64,000 bases of DNA. Source: Campylorhamphus procurvoides (lineage: Eukaryota > Chordata > Aves > Passeriformes > Dendrocolaptidae). The stretch is taken from positions 1,179,809 through 1,243,808 of the forward strand of contig WBMV01000084.1 in the NCBI GenBank assembly GCA_013396655.1, in the 5' to 3' direction. A program made the position numbers and the translations under genes. Of this stretch, positions 36,801 through 47,545 are shown piece by piece; the stretch's first letter is position 1, and every line of letters starts with the position of its first letter. Under the pieces are notes generated by a model. The model was not told the DNA's origin and searched no databases. It was given only the letters and a program-made list of their open reading frames with translations.

Positions 36801-39800
36801 CGCAGGCTCAACCCCCACCTGCCTGACACTCAGGTACAGGGGTGAAGTAAATCTGACACGGTGTGTTCCCTGAGAACAGTGGGAATGGCAGGCTTATGCC
36901 TTTGTTTCCCGACAGCCAGGAGGCCTAGGCATAGGCACATTTTTGAAATGCATGCAAATTTAAATTCTGGAGAGACACATTTTGTCACCAGAGAAGAGCT
37001 GCCTGCCCCGAGCACTGTGTGCCTTTAAATTGATGCATTCACATTAAAGAGAGACATTTAAATAATGCAAAGGGGTAAACTAGCTTGAGTTATGTGTGGT
37101 TTGAGCTGGGTGACTCTTACTGCCTTTTATGGAAATCTCTCATCTAAAGTCCTGGACAATTATCCCCAAGGGCAAGTATTAACCCCATAAAAGAGAGGAT
37201 ATCTACAGTTATACATCAGACATTACGTATCTGTGTGATGGCTGTGGTTGACTTTGGCTGAAGATGGTGCTTTATTAGAGTCAATGCTGGTAGCTGGATA
37301 ACGGGAAGCTGGGTTGGCTTCCTTTATTCATGAAAGAGAGGGAAACTCTTTGGGCAGAGTGATTAACCCATAGCACTAATTAAGCACTCCCATCATTCTG
37401 CAATAATGAGGTGCTGTTCATAAAGAAAGGAAAAGGAAAAAGGGACATATAGTGGCCTCATTTTTTGAGGGCCACGAGCCTGGCCATGCTCTGGTGGGAT
37501 GGAGGGGGCTTGGTGAGGCTCCCATGTGCTCAGCTGTGGGGCTGGGGCAGAGCCACAGTCCAGGGGCTCTTTGTCACCTCCTTGTCTTGGCACTGCCATT
37601 GCTACCATGAGGATAATGTCCTTGGCACCCCACATGTCCCACTGGCTGGGGGAGGAGGCAGAAATGGGAGCTCTGATGCTCCCATGGTGTCCAGCAGGGT
37701 TTGGTCTGTGCTTTGGTGGGGCCCTTGGGGCTCACAGAAGGGACTGTGTCAAGGGATGGTGTTCTTTGTACAGTGGGCTTGTGAGAAAGTTGTTTATTGA
37801 TCGAAGCAGTGCATAGAGCAGTGAGTTAGCATTGCATTATCTGATGCGTGGCTGCCGTTCTCCCGCGGGCTGGCTGCCCGTAGCCAGAGCTGCCAAACCT
37901 TCCTTGGATTTATTAATCAGGTGATGTCATGAGCCCGGGCCAGTGTGTCTGCACTGGCCTCTGTGCCTGTCAAAACTGATCTCTGGAAAAAAACAAAGTG
38001 CATGTGCAATGGAAGTAGTGAGCCACAGTCTGCCCTAAGGTGTGCATCCATGACTTGGGTCACACTTCAGGAAGAACACTGGCCTCTGCAAATCTAGTTT
38101 GGAGCAGGTTTGGGTGTCACTGAGGCTGTGTCCACATGTGTAATACCATGTAACAGCTACTGACATCAGATAGTGGCAGTGTGCCTTCCTGAGGCAGGAA
38201 GAGAAGAAAAATACTGTTTCTGGTTGAAGATAAAGTGGACTCATGGAGGGATGAAGCAGGAAGGGCTGAGCTAGCCAGGACATCATGGCCATAGCGATGT
38301 CCTGCTGCTCCCCAGAGATCTAAACAGCTGCCTGTTCAAAACACAGGGGCCAAAATTCTCTGTATAGGGATCACTGAGGCTTGGGACAGGTGGGAGCTGC
38401 TGGCCTTTGGCTACCAGCAGTGCTTTGCCGCGCCTTTCTCTCTGACTGTTCCCAGCCCTGGGGTCAGAGGCCAGAGAGGTAGAGCAGCAGTAACACACTC
38501 TGCAGATATTTTTGAACCCTCGTGCTTTACATTAACTCACTCAGTTCTCATTAATTGATAAGTTGCTTTCTGTGATAGATTGAGCTCGATCTCTCTCATC
38601 CATTCATTTTTCTGTATTCTTATTTTCTTATTTCAGCTTTTTGATTTTCAAGAGGTAAAAACAAACACATAATTACAAAAAAAATAAATCTTTGAACTTA
38701 TAAAATGCAGGTTGCTTAAATTATGCAGTTAAAGGATAAAGAAAATCACAGAGCAATTTTAACAAATTGCCCTTAACTGGATTGCACAAACAAACCTCTC
38801 ATAAGAAATCTTAGAAAGGTGTGTTTGAGGGTGTAATCTTAGCTTGTGGCTAAGTAGAGTTAAACTTGTTTTTCAAGTTGGTTGTGTATAACTTTCTCAT
38901 GCTAAAGATTGTGAGCATTCCAGAAGGAAAACAGTTCATCTGTACCAGGAGTTTGATGGTAAATGTTGATTATTTCCAGTTATTCTGGCCCCTGGTCCAT
39001 ACACAGTACTTTATGCAGTGACTTTCCTTTTGGTCTGTGTTCTTGTTAGCTGAGTTGTAAAATACATCTGTATATACTTTTATGAAATATCCTTTATGTT
39101 TGCAGGTAGGGCAGTTTTCAAATGAACCTGAATATAGCAGTGTGGACACAGTTCCATATACAGATGCCTTTCTTGTCAGATGTGAGGCAATTTGTACATT
39201 TTGCATGTGTGGAATAGTGTCATACCCAAATTTCTCTTTTTTGGAGACACCACTACCTCAGTCTTGGATTCCAAAATCCAACACAATTTCTGAATAATTT
39301 TGTAGGATGACCAACATCCTACGTACTAATTCCAACTTTTCTGATTCTTTTTTTTTTTCCCAGCACATACAATTTTTGTTGGTGTTTATGTAGTGTATGC
39401 AAACTAATGTAAATATCCAAAGTTACCATGTATGTATGTAAGGAAGCGTGATACCTGCAAAACCTTGCTGTACAACAGCCAAGCTTATGTACATAAGAGA
39501 ACTGTTGATGCTCTATTACAGTTTAATTTGTTAATGAAACAAGATGGACTGAGCTCCTACTACACCTCTTTGGATGTTTGAGGCTAGGCACAATTAATTT
39601 ATTTGTACTGTCTGTGTAGGCGTATGCCAGCTAATGTACTGTAAGAGCTTTTATCTTTATGTTCATAATGAAGAGGGGCAGGTTTTTGGCAACCAGACAA
39701 GGATTTTCTGATGACTCATCCTCTCTGGATTGTAAAACACTTTCTTGTAAAATCAAAGAAGAAAAGTAGTTCCTATTAGAAGTAAGCTCAACCAGAGTAG

Positions 39801-40654
39801 TTTGTCCTTCAAAATCCAGCTGCAAAGCAGAAAGACATACCTGCTTTCATTTAGTTGTAATTGAAGCTCTGCTGAAAATGAAATCATATTATTTGAGAGG
39901 ATGTTCTTATATAAGGTATTAAAGCACTCTTGGAGTAAATGTTTCATAAATTGCATTGTCAAGTACCTTAGTTTATGCTTCATTGTCATTATAGTGGTAT
40001 TTTGATCACCTTGGCAATGCACTGAACTTTTAGCTAAGCTGGAGATATCCTTCATTAGTCAGTTGCACTGTTTCATTTGTGCTATTCGCCTCCCTGTTAT
40101 CTGGAAAGAAATATTGAGCCCAGGGTTTGGTGGAAGCTGGAACAGGAGTTAGGTGTGAGTATCGGAGTGCAAAGCTAAATCCTTTTCAGTATAATATTTA
40201 GTATTGCTGTCTGTTTAAATGACACATTAATTAAATGTTAGTATCAGGTAAACAGGGACTATGATTCATATTCCTGCTAATGAAGGAAAAGTATGAACAT
40301 GGACTATTCTAAGGACCTTAGTAATAGAAACAAGAATAATTGGAATGTCTGAATAATTGCTTTATTATGTGCGAGGAGAGAAATCCTGCTTTTAATGAAA
40401 AATTATCATAATTATTTTACCTCATCATACCTGTGCATGTTTCTTATGTATGCACACTCCCATAAACACTTCCTCCCACTCGTGCTTTTGCTTTCTCTCT
40501 CTGTGGGAGAAAGAGAGTTTGGGCAGCAGAGGGATGTCCAGTAATGAACTTTCTCAGTTCTCCTCTGTGCTCCCTCCCTCACAGTGCTCTTTTTGAATGA
40601 CTTCTTGGGTGATGAAGCTACTGCTCCCTCTTATTAAGGTGGTGTTTATGCAAT
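30852..40654 (+). other. Intronic AT-rich DNA
   Basis: No exon or transposon is recognised in this long stretch. Notable small elements: TCTCATA(9 nt)TATGAGA around an ATTAATTAA core at 31274-31296; an AAT/ATT-rich patch near 33806-33836; TGCCTTGT/ACAAGGCA hairpin with an AAAA loop at 36228-36247; a short CpG patch at 37855-37885 (GCGTGG, CCGTTC, CCCGCGGG); and GTAGGATG/CATCCTAC with a 5-nt loop at 39302-39322. The parts at 31.8-32.6, 34.6-35.1 and 37.4-37.8 kb are less AT-rich but contain nothing I recognise. Confidence 0.45.
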
Positions 40655-40740
40655 CCAGACTGGATTAATTTAAATCCCTGATTTTAATCACAATTTAAAT
40701 CAACAAGCAGAGCACTTTGATTTAAATAATTAGGTGTAAT
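40655..40740. repeat. Palindrome-rich TTTAAATC patch, perhaps an ancient repeat
   Basis: ATTTAAATCC, GATTTTAATC, ATTTAAATCA and GATTTAAAT follow one another within about 85 bp. Similar ATTTAAAT/GATTTTAATC sequences recur in amniote genomes, so this may be a relic of an old repeat family. I cannot name it. Confidence 0.3.
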
Positions 40741-40863
40741 CTTGTTTTGCATTTTTGCTTTCCAGTTACTTTCCTAAACAAAGACTCAGTTTTATTGGTC
40801 AATATAATTTGCTAACCAGAGCTGTTTGGTGTACACAATTGGGTTTCTCTAAATGCACATGTA

Positions 40864-40886
40864 CATACATACATACATACATACAT
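40864..40886. repeat. (CATA)n microsatellite
   Basis: Five to six CATA units preceded by GTACATGTA-like sequence. Confidence 0.9.
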
Positions 40887-42704
40887 TTGCTCACGTTCAA
40901 AATAGGGACTCACATGTCTTGATAGAAATAACATCTCTTCCAAGCTCATGTGTAGTGAAATGCTGTAGTTTGAATTAAATGAAAATACACAAAAGTGATG
41001 TTCCGAAACTGCTTTACTGGTTTAATTATGTTTGATGTTCTGGCATACAAGGAAAAATTTATACTGGAACATGTTGTGCTTTTAGAACTGATCTACAGCT
41101 CAGTAGCTAATATCTACAGCTAGTGCGTTGTGCTGATTGGTTCTGGACACTGGTTTGTGAGCCAAGCAGTCTGTCATTGCAGATCTCAATTTTATTAGTG
41201 AATGCAAAGAGGAAAAACAAACTTTTCTGCTTTCTGAATTCCTAATTGTTTTTCTAATTATAAATTGAACTAGCTAAAAATGAAGGAAACTGTTGCTGTA
41301 AATTGCAGAAAAAATAATGTTGGAGAAAACTCCTGGGTAAAGTTTCAACAAACTATTTTAAATGCATAGATAGGGAAACCTATCTATTCAATGGTTAGTT
41401 TCCTCCAGAAAAATTAACAGATTTAATAGTGACACACATATTAAAATCATGTGAGCCTTTTTAAAAACAAGTTTAGAATAAGATAAAACATAGTATAGGT
41501 TATCATAAATTGATTTTATTTGGAAAGACAAAAATGCACTCAATAGAAGGCTCTTATTTTAATAATATTCATTTGAAGTTCTCTTCGTATAGGCTTTTAT
41601 CTTCATGCTGGAGCACAGCACTCCTCATCTATAAGTTAGATATTAAGAGTCCTGTTGTACATACCTTCACACCTACTTTCATGGCAGCACTTTTGGCAAC
41701 AGATTGCTGACTGTGACGGTCTGTCTTACTCGAAGGCTTTGCTCATTAGAAACGTCATGGTCTGTATTCTTAAATTAGTGCCAGGGAGTTGTAGGTGGAG
41801 TCACAGAACAAAAGATTAAAGGATTATATATTCCTAGCTGCTGTACTGGAGCACATGAATTAGCGGGTCACAGCTACCACATAAGCATTAACAGCTCCAT
41901 TCACAGAATGAGAAGGCGATTTACGGATTTGATGTAAAGTATTTAAATTGTAAATTTAGATTCCTTTTGCTCTAAATGAGAGAACAGCAGCCAAATAGAG
42001 ATAATATGCACTCCAAAACATTATTTAAATGTTCCCTTCCACTGATTACTCATAAAAGGACTGTTAAGACAGCAAGTCTGTAATGCTGCACATGGGAATT
42101 GCAGTACTTAGTATCATCAGGGAAGTTGCACAGCAGAGATGGAAGTTTGCTCAGTTTAAGATGTCTGAATTTCCTTCTGTTTCTTTCCTAATTGTAGATT
42201 TTTCTCCTCTGATAGTGTAGCTAGGGGGTGGGAGGTTGATTAAATTTCATTCCAATTTATCTGAGTTCAGTCATGTTATCTCTTAAAATGTGTCTCTAAA
42301 GGTTAACAGTCCTTTGGCATTTTCATCTCTGCTTTGCTACCCTGAAGGAAAACTTAGTGACTTGCATGTCTAGGAAGTAGAAGATAGCTGGTTGGATTTT
42401 TCCATATCTACAAAGAGATGTTATATCTGGATTCATTTCTGCTCCTGGAAAATTTTTTAGGCTTAATGTTTAATTTCCATATGCTTAAAAGGGAAAGTTG
42501 TTAAATCCCAAGGGTTTCATTTCGCTTTGCCTCCAGGCAGCCTTTCAGTCAAGGAAAGGTCCAAAGTGCTGCACAACCCCGTTTTGTGTTTTGCTTCCTG
42601 CCCCACGCAGTGTGGAATAAAAGCTCAGGACAAAAGGGAGCCTTGAGGGTGCACGTGGTGCCTTTGTGGTGAGGCTCGGGGGCACGGTGAGGGCTGCCCA
42701 TGGG
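40887..42704 (+). other. Intronic AT-rich DNA
   Basis: No exon is recognised. ATAGATAGG-GAAA-CCTATCTAT at 41366-41387 is a perfect 9-bp hairpin with a GAAA loop. The 41850-42030 part (TAGCGGGTCAC, GGCGATTTACGGATTTGATG, ATTTAAATTG) has the look of conserved non-coding sequence, but this cannot be tested here. Confidence 0.4.
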
Positions 42705-43111
42705 GATGCTGGTGCTGCCCACACCGAGGGATGCACTGGGGATGGATGCTGGTGCTGCCCACACTGAGGGATGCACTGGGGATGGATGCTGGTGCTGCCC
42801 ACACCAAGGGCTGCCCATGGGGATGCTGGTGCTGCCCACACCAAGGGTAGCATGTGGGGATGGATGCTGGTGCTGCCCACACTGAGGGATGCACTGGGGA
42901 TGCTGGTGCTGCCCACACCGAGGGATGCACTGGGGAGGGATGCTGGTGCTGCCCACACCGAGGGATGCACTGGGGATGCTGGTACTGCCCACACTGAGGG
43001 ATGCACTGGGGATGGATGCTGGTGCTGCCCACACCGAGGGATGCACTGGGGATGCTGGTGCTGCCCACACCGAGGGATGCACTGGGGATGCTGGTGCTGC
43101 CTGCACTGATG
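42705..43111. repeat. Minisatellite of alternating 36- and 40-bp units
   Basis: Ten units and one partial unit begin GATGCTGGTGCTGCCCACAC. Most continue with CGAGGGATGCACTGGG or TGAGGGATGCACTGGG. Longer units carry an extra GATG (or GAGG) at the end, giving 40 instead of 36 bp. Units 3 and 4 diverge in the second half (AAGGGCTGCCCATGGG, AAGGGTAGCATGTGGGG). The long units shift reading frame and the unit lacks stops in several frames, so long frames open on both strands, up to 252 codons on the minus strand. These are artefacts of the repeat. The core GCTGGTG resembles motifs seen in other hypervariable minisatellites. Confidence 0.95.
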
Positions 43112-44087
43112 TAACACTATTGCAGTCAAATAGTAGGAAGCCTTAGTAGTCCCACCAACTCTGAGTTTCCAGTAAGTAAAACTAACCACTGAAACTACCT
43201 TTGGACTTGATACCCCAGTAGATCTATCAGAGGCAACTTGGGGGTTCACCCTGTAGTGGACTGTGCTTTTGCAGTTTGTGAGTTTTGCAGAAATACCAGT
43301 CATCTGTAATATATTCTGACTAGATTTTAACTTGAGAAGGGGTTTTCTATTAGCTAAAAAGAAAGAAAAGGCAAATGAACTGATTTTGGGGTGTGAGGTT
43401 TTTTTCTTTCAGATGAGAGGATCTGGTTTCTTTCATGATGATTTTTTTAAAGTAGAATTCCAGCAGTCTTCTATAAGAAGACAAAATATTTCTGGAATGC
43501 AACACCTGCACAAAGAAAATGAATTACCATGTGCCAAAATCCTTCAGTAAATGCTGTGTTGTGTGGGTAACTTGACAAAAGTTTTGCAGCAAACCATAAA
43601 CATCTGCAAAACATTTGAAAATCTGGCCCAGACTTGGGGCTGCTTGAATTCTATGGCATTTGTAATAATTTACTGTTCCACAATATGTAATTATTTGTGT
43701 GCACCTTAGGACTAATTTTCTTGGCAAGAGTAGAAAAAGGTCTATTTTATTAAAGATGTAAGAATGATATTCTTTACCTGTACAGCTCCAGGATCCATGA
43801 TTATCTTTTACCTCTGGAATGCATTTGCTTGTCCCTGTACACTTGTCTTTGCAGCATGGTTAGAAATGGGAAAGGGGCAGCAGGTCCAGTCCAAACTGTA
43901 GACATATGTTGGTTTTTTTTTTCCGTTGGGGGAGGCACTGAGAGGATTGAAGTCATTCAGCGAGCTTTGTTCAGCTGAGCTGAACTTTGAAAAAAACACA
44001 CCATGTGTGCTTTTAGTGAACTCTGGGCCTAATCCTAAATCTTTTGAGTTCAGTGACAGGTTAGAGTGTCCAAGGAGTGAATCATCG
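43112..44087 (+). other. Intronic AT-rich DNA
   Basis: No exon, RNA gene or transposon is recognised between the minisatellite and the CpG islet. Confidence 0.5.
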
Positions 44088-44513
44088 GCTGTGCACTATC
44101 CGCGCTGTGACGCTGCGCGGGGCATTGTCCTCCTCAGCCCACTCGTGTGAATAATTATGTACAGTCTCATGCAGGGGGTTCGACTCGGGCAGGTTCAGCA
44201 ATGCACAGAGCAGAGACCAAAAGAGGTTTTTTTGGGGGGGTCACTTTTCCTCTGGGGGAACACCCAGATAGGTGGTTTTCATCGCACAGTTCTCGCCCCA
44301 GCTTCTCGAAATGCTCGGTATCTGCGCTCGCTGCCAGATTTCTAAAGACCTCAGCTTCCTGGAAGGCACCTAAATAAGGGTCAGATTTTGAAAAGAGCTT
44401 AGCACCCAGCCTGCCCAGCTTTTCAGAAAATCTGGCACCAAGTGTCGGAGCCGAGCCTCTGTGGAGATGCTGGGAAGAACTCTGCCTTCCCACACGCCGC
44501 GCCGGGATAGCGC
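44088..44513. promoter_or_regulatory. CpG islet, candidate alternative promoter or enhancer
   Basis: I count about 22 CpGs in 426 bp, including ATCCGCGCTGTGACGCTGCG and CACGCCGCGCCGGGATAGCG, within AT-rich DNA. This is the second most CpG-dense stretch in the window after the main island. Frames on both strands are open but unrecognisable. No TATA box is seen. Together with the transcription-factor motifs just downstream, it could be an alternative promoter of the same gene or a developmental enhancer. Confidence 0.45.
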
Positions 44514-44537
44514 TCTTGGCTGTGCAGGGCTCCCAAA

Positions 44538-44830
44538 ACATTGTTCAAGAGAACAAACAGCAGCAGGGAAAAGAAACCCCCACACTCTCTGTTTTAACAG
44601 ATCCTGGGAGGCGGGGGAAAGAGGGTCCTTTCCCTTTTTAAAGATTCAGTTCAGGCATTGTCCAAAGAAATAAATAAAGCAACATCATTTAAAGGCTTTT
44701 GGAACAATAGTCTCTTCCACTTCCCTTCCTCATTGTGGAGCCCTGGGCCCAGCTTTTGTTTATTTTGTACTGCCAGCCTCATGGTGCCGGATTGGTCGGT
44801 GTCTGATTTCATTCCTATGGGTGATGTCAA
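44538..44830. promoter_or_regulatory. SOX-core cluster with CCAAT and CRE-like sites
   Basis: SOX-type cores lie at 44539-44545 (CATTGTT), 44656-44662 (CATTGTC), 44703-44710 (AACAATAG) and 44731-44737 (CATTGTG). An inverted CCAAT box (ATTGG at 44791-44795) and a CRE-like TGATGTCA (44822-44829) follow. CCAAT plus CRE-like spacing is typical of proximal promoters, while the SOX cores suit an enhancer. The motifs are short, and the inference rests on clustering next to the CpG islet. Confidence 0.35.
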
Positions 44831-47218
44831 AAGCTGACCCAGAAGTTCTCGGCAAGTTTGCTTTTAGCTCTCAGTTGTTGTTTTTGTGCGTGTATCCGTG
44901 TGCACAAGAGTACTTTTCAGTCCTAGGAGGGTTCTGTTACAGGCTGAACATTATTCAGCTGCAAAACTAATAAGGAATAATATTTGTGTCAGGAACTGCA
45001 CGGCTTGTTTCCTACAAATACTAGGAAAAGCAAGCAATTCAGGCACTGTGAAGTTATGGAAGTTGTAATTAATATTAATTAGAGTTCTGGAATTTCTCTA
45101 AGACTAAAAGGAAATGCACAATCTGTATGAGAATTTCGTAACATAACTGAAAATTGGGATGGTTATTTAGAAGGCTGATTTCACATTCATAATTCACACT
45201 ACTACAGATTTTCTTTTTATAGAAATGTAATGCTGTAAAGCTAATTTTTTTTTGTTTCTGACTATTATTTTTATTGGCTGTCAAACTGACAATTTAAATA
45301 TCAGTTTCTCACAGAGGTGTGCATGCCATTGACAACACTATTCCATGTTTATTTTAACAGAAAAATAAGCTATGTTTAAGGGGGTTTTTGTGTGCTCTAT
45401 CTGCAAATACTCCTATCTTTGTTAAATTTTGTTTTCCATTTCTCTGGCCTTAACACTTGGGTATTTTTCCTTCAGCAGCCTCTGACCCTCTCCTGTGTTT
45501 CTTTTTGTTAGATAAGTAAAAGATGAGCATTACTTTATAAGGACATAGTTTCATACCCTTGTCCTCTCTTAGAGTACAGTCAAGTTGCTTATGTAAACAT
45601 GAACAGTTTTGCTTACTTTTCAGTTTATTCGAATGCCAGTGTAAGGTTCTTGAGTTGTGTGTGTCCCAGTCTTGTCACCTCCTCATCCCCTTGCCTCTAG
45701 GGAACTGCTTTGTACAGCATATTACACACATGTAGTAGTAGTATGTAACTAGCTCCTTAGGGAGGCTGTGTTGATGCTTCGGGTTGCATGAGAAAGTGTG
45801 TTTATTCTCTCCCATTATAGAAAATACTATGTCATGGTCTGGGAAAGTGTTGTAAAACTGTCTTCTCTGTCTCTCTCTACGTATATGGCTTTGACAAAGG
45901 TTTGTTATTTTGTCAGATTTCGCTGCAAAATATGTTGATCAGAATTCCATTTAAAGAAAGTGAAACATCCCTCCAGCTTTGCAATACTGCATCCAGCAAA
46001 ACAGCCCTCATTTTTCTGCCCATGGTCTTTCTTTTTAATTGTCAAGGCAAACAGAATTCTTGCCCTGGGTTTCCTTGGAAGCAGGACACTTGGAGAAATT
46101 TGGAGGCCTCAGGAATAGTCCTCTACAAAAAAGCAATGCAAGGCTAAAGTACTTTTCCCCTAAAGGTAACTCATTGCACAGATTCAAGCATATTATTTCA
46201 ATGCCTGTAACTTCTCTTTGTGGTCACGAAGGATGCCATTCATTTAGGGAAGGCTGTACAAAGCCCACCAAAGCACCAAAGGGCTAAAATTCCAGCAGCT
46301 GGCCACTGGATCCCGTGTGTCCTTCCTGGGTCTCCTTTCCCCTGGCTGGGAGCAGCTTTGCATCCAGGGCCTGGGGATGGCCTCGCTGCTCACCCTGGTG
46401 CCTGCCTGGCCCAGCTCCAGCTGCATCCCAGCTCTGCCTCCCAGGTGCTCCCTTGTTTTTCAGAGACGGCCTCCCTCATCATCCCTGTCCCGGAGCAAAC
46501 ACTGCAGCACAAGTGATATAAGCTTTACAAAGGATTTGTTAGCTGATGGTGCCCCCAGCTCTGGTGGAAATGTTAAGAAGGAAAAATGATTTTATCTGCA
46601 CTCTGAATCTGTTTTAAATGCTGTGCTTTTTATGATTTCCATATGATTCTTGGAGATTTTAACATCAAAAGACCCAGATTATCCTAATTGGTGTAAGAGG
46701 TTGGAAAGGTTTTCTTCATGCTGAACTTAAATAGGGTTCCTGCTTGGCTGCTTTTGCACTGGCTTAGTCCTTTTGTGACATGAAAGCCAATTGCAGTCAA
46801 GCAGATTCCCCCTTTTTTTCTTGTTTAATAAACTGAAATAACCATACTGTTAAGTATTAAAATGCAGAAGCATCATGCATTTTTAAAGCTTCCAGAAATA
46901 GCCTACAATGCATTGCAGAAATTAGTGAAGCCATACATATAATAAAAAACATTTGGTAATGGACTCTGGATCAGTTAGTAAGCTGATTTACTGCCTGTCC
47001 TGTGTTTTCCCTCCTCTCCATAAACTATCATTTACAGATAGGAACAGCGGAGGATTTTTTAATTTTTTTTTTCAGAAACTTTTTTAGAGGAGAGAGGAAA
47101 ATCCCTTAGCTTTAAAAGCTCAGTAGATGGCTTTGTAGGGCTTTGCTCCCAGTGATTACTTTCCCTGTTTAGCAGCAAACCAGCCTTTTATGTTGACTGT
47201 AGTTTTCCTACAGGGAAG
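44831..47218 (+). other. Intronic AT-rich DNA
   Basis: No exon or transposon is recognised. The 46.2-46.5 kb part is GC-richer, with open frames on both strands and nothing familiar. Confidence 0.45.
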
Positions 47219-47545
47219 GATCACGCCTGGGTCGCTGCTCCCGTACAATGGGCGCATCTTCCCCGCACAGATGGCTGGGCTTGGGTTGGTACCTGGCCCA
47301 GGCTCAGCCCCTCGCCCCCTCCCTGGCTTTGAGGCCAGGCTCTGGAGGTGTACCCTGTGCTGTGGGATGTGCTCTGCTGGCAGAACGGGCCCTGCTTCTG
47401 GCAAACAGCAAAACACATGGAGAACAGTCCGGCTTCACTGCACCTCTCCGTGTTTTGGCTCCGTGGATCTGCACGTCGAGCGATGTGTGCTCCTTCCTTG
47501 ATGAAGTGGGTTAGAAATCTGCCCTGCCTCGCTGATAGTTTGATG
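47219..47545. promoter_or_regulatory. Weak CpG-retaining islet
   Basis: About 15 CpGs in roughly 330 bp, e.g. CACGCCTGGGTCGCTG, CCCGTACAATGGGCGC, CACGTCGAGCGATG. Several overlapping frames are open on both strands without recognisable products. Candidate hypomethylated regulatory DNA, weaker than the 44-kb islet. Confidence 0.3.

Noticed and set aside
42705..43111. CRISPR-like array of repeated units
   Set aside because: There are no unique spacers; the whole unit is repeated. The host is vertebrate.
42545..43303. 252-codon minus-strand frame with repeated HQHPSPVHPSVW-like peptides
   Set aside because: It is produced by the minisatellite. Other frames across the same repeat are equally open, and units of 36 and 40 bp break any constant protein repeat.
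44175..44190. GGTTCGACTC, resembling a tRNA B box
   Set aside because: No A box at the right distance, and no acceptor or anticodon stems can be drawn around it.
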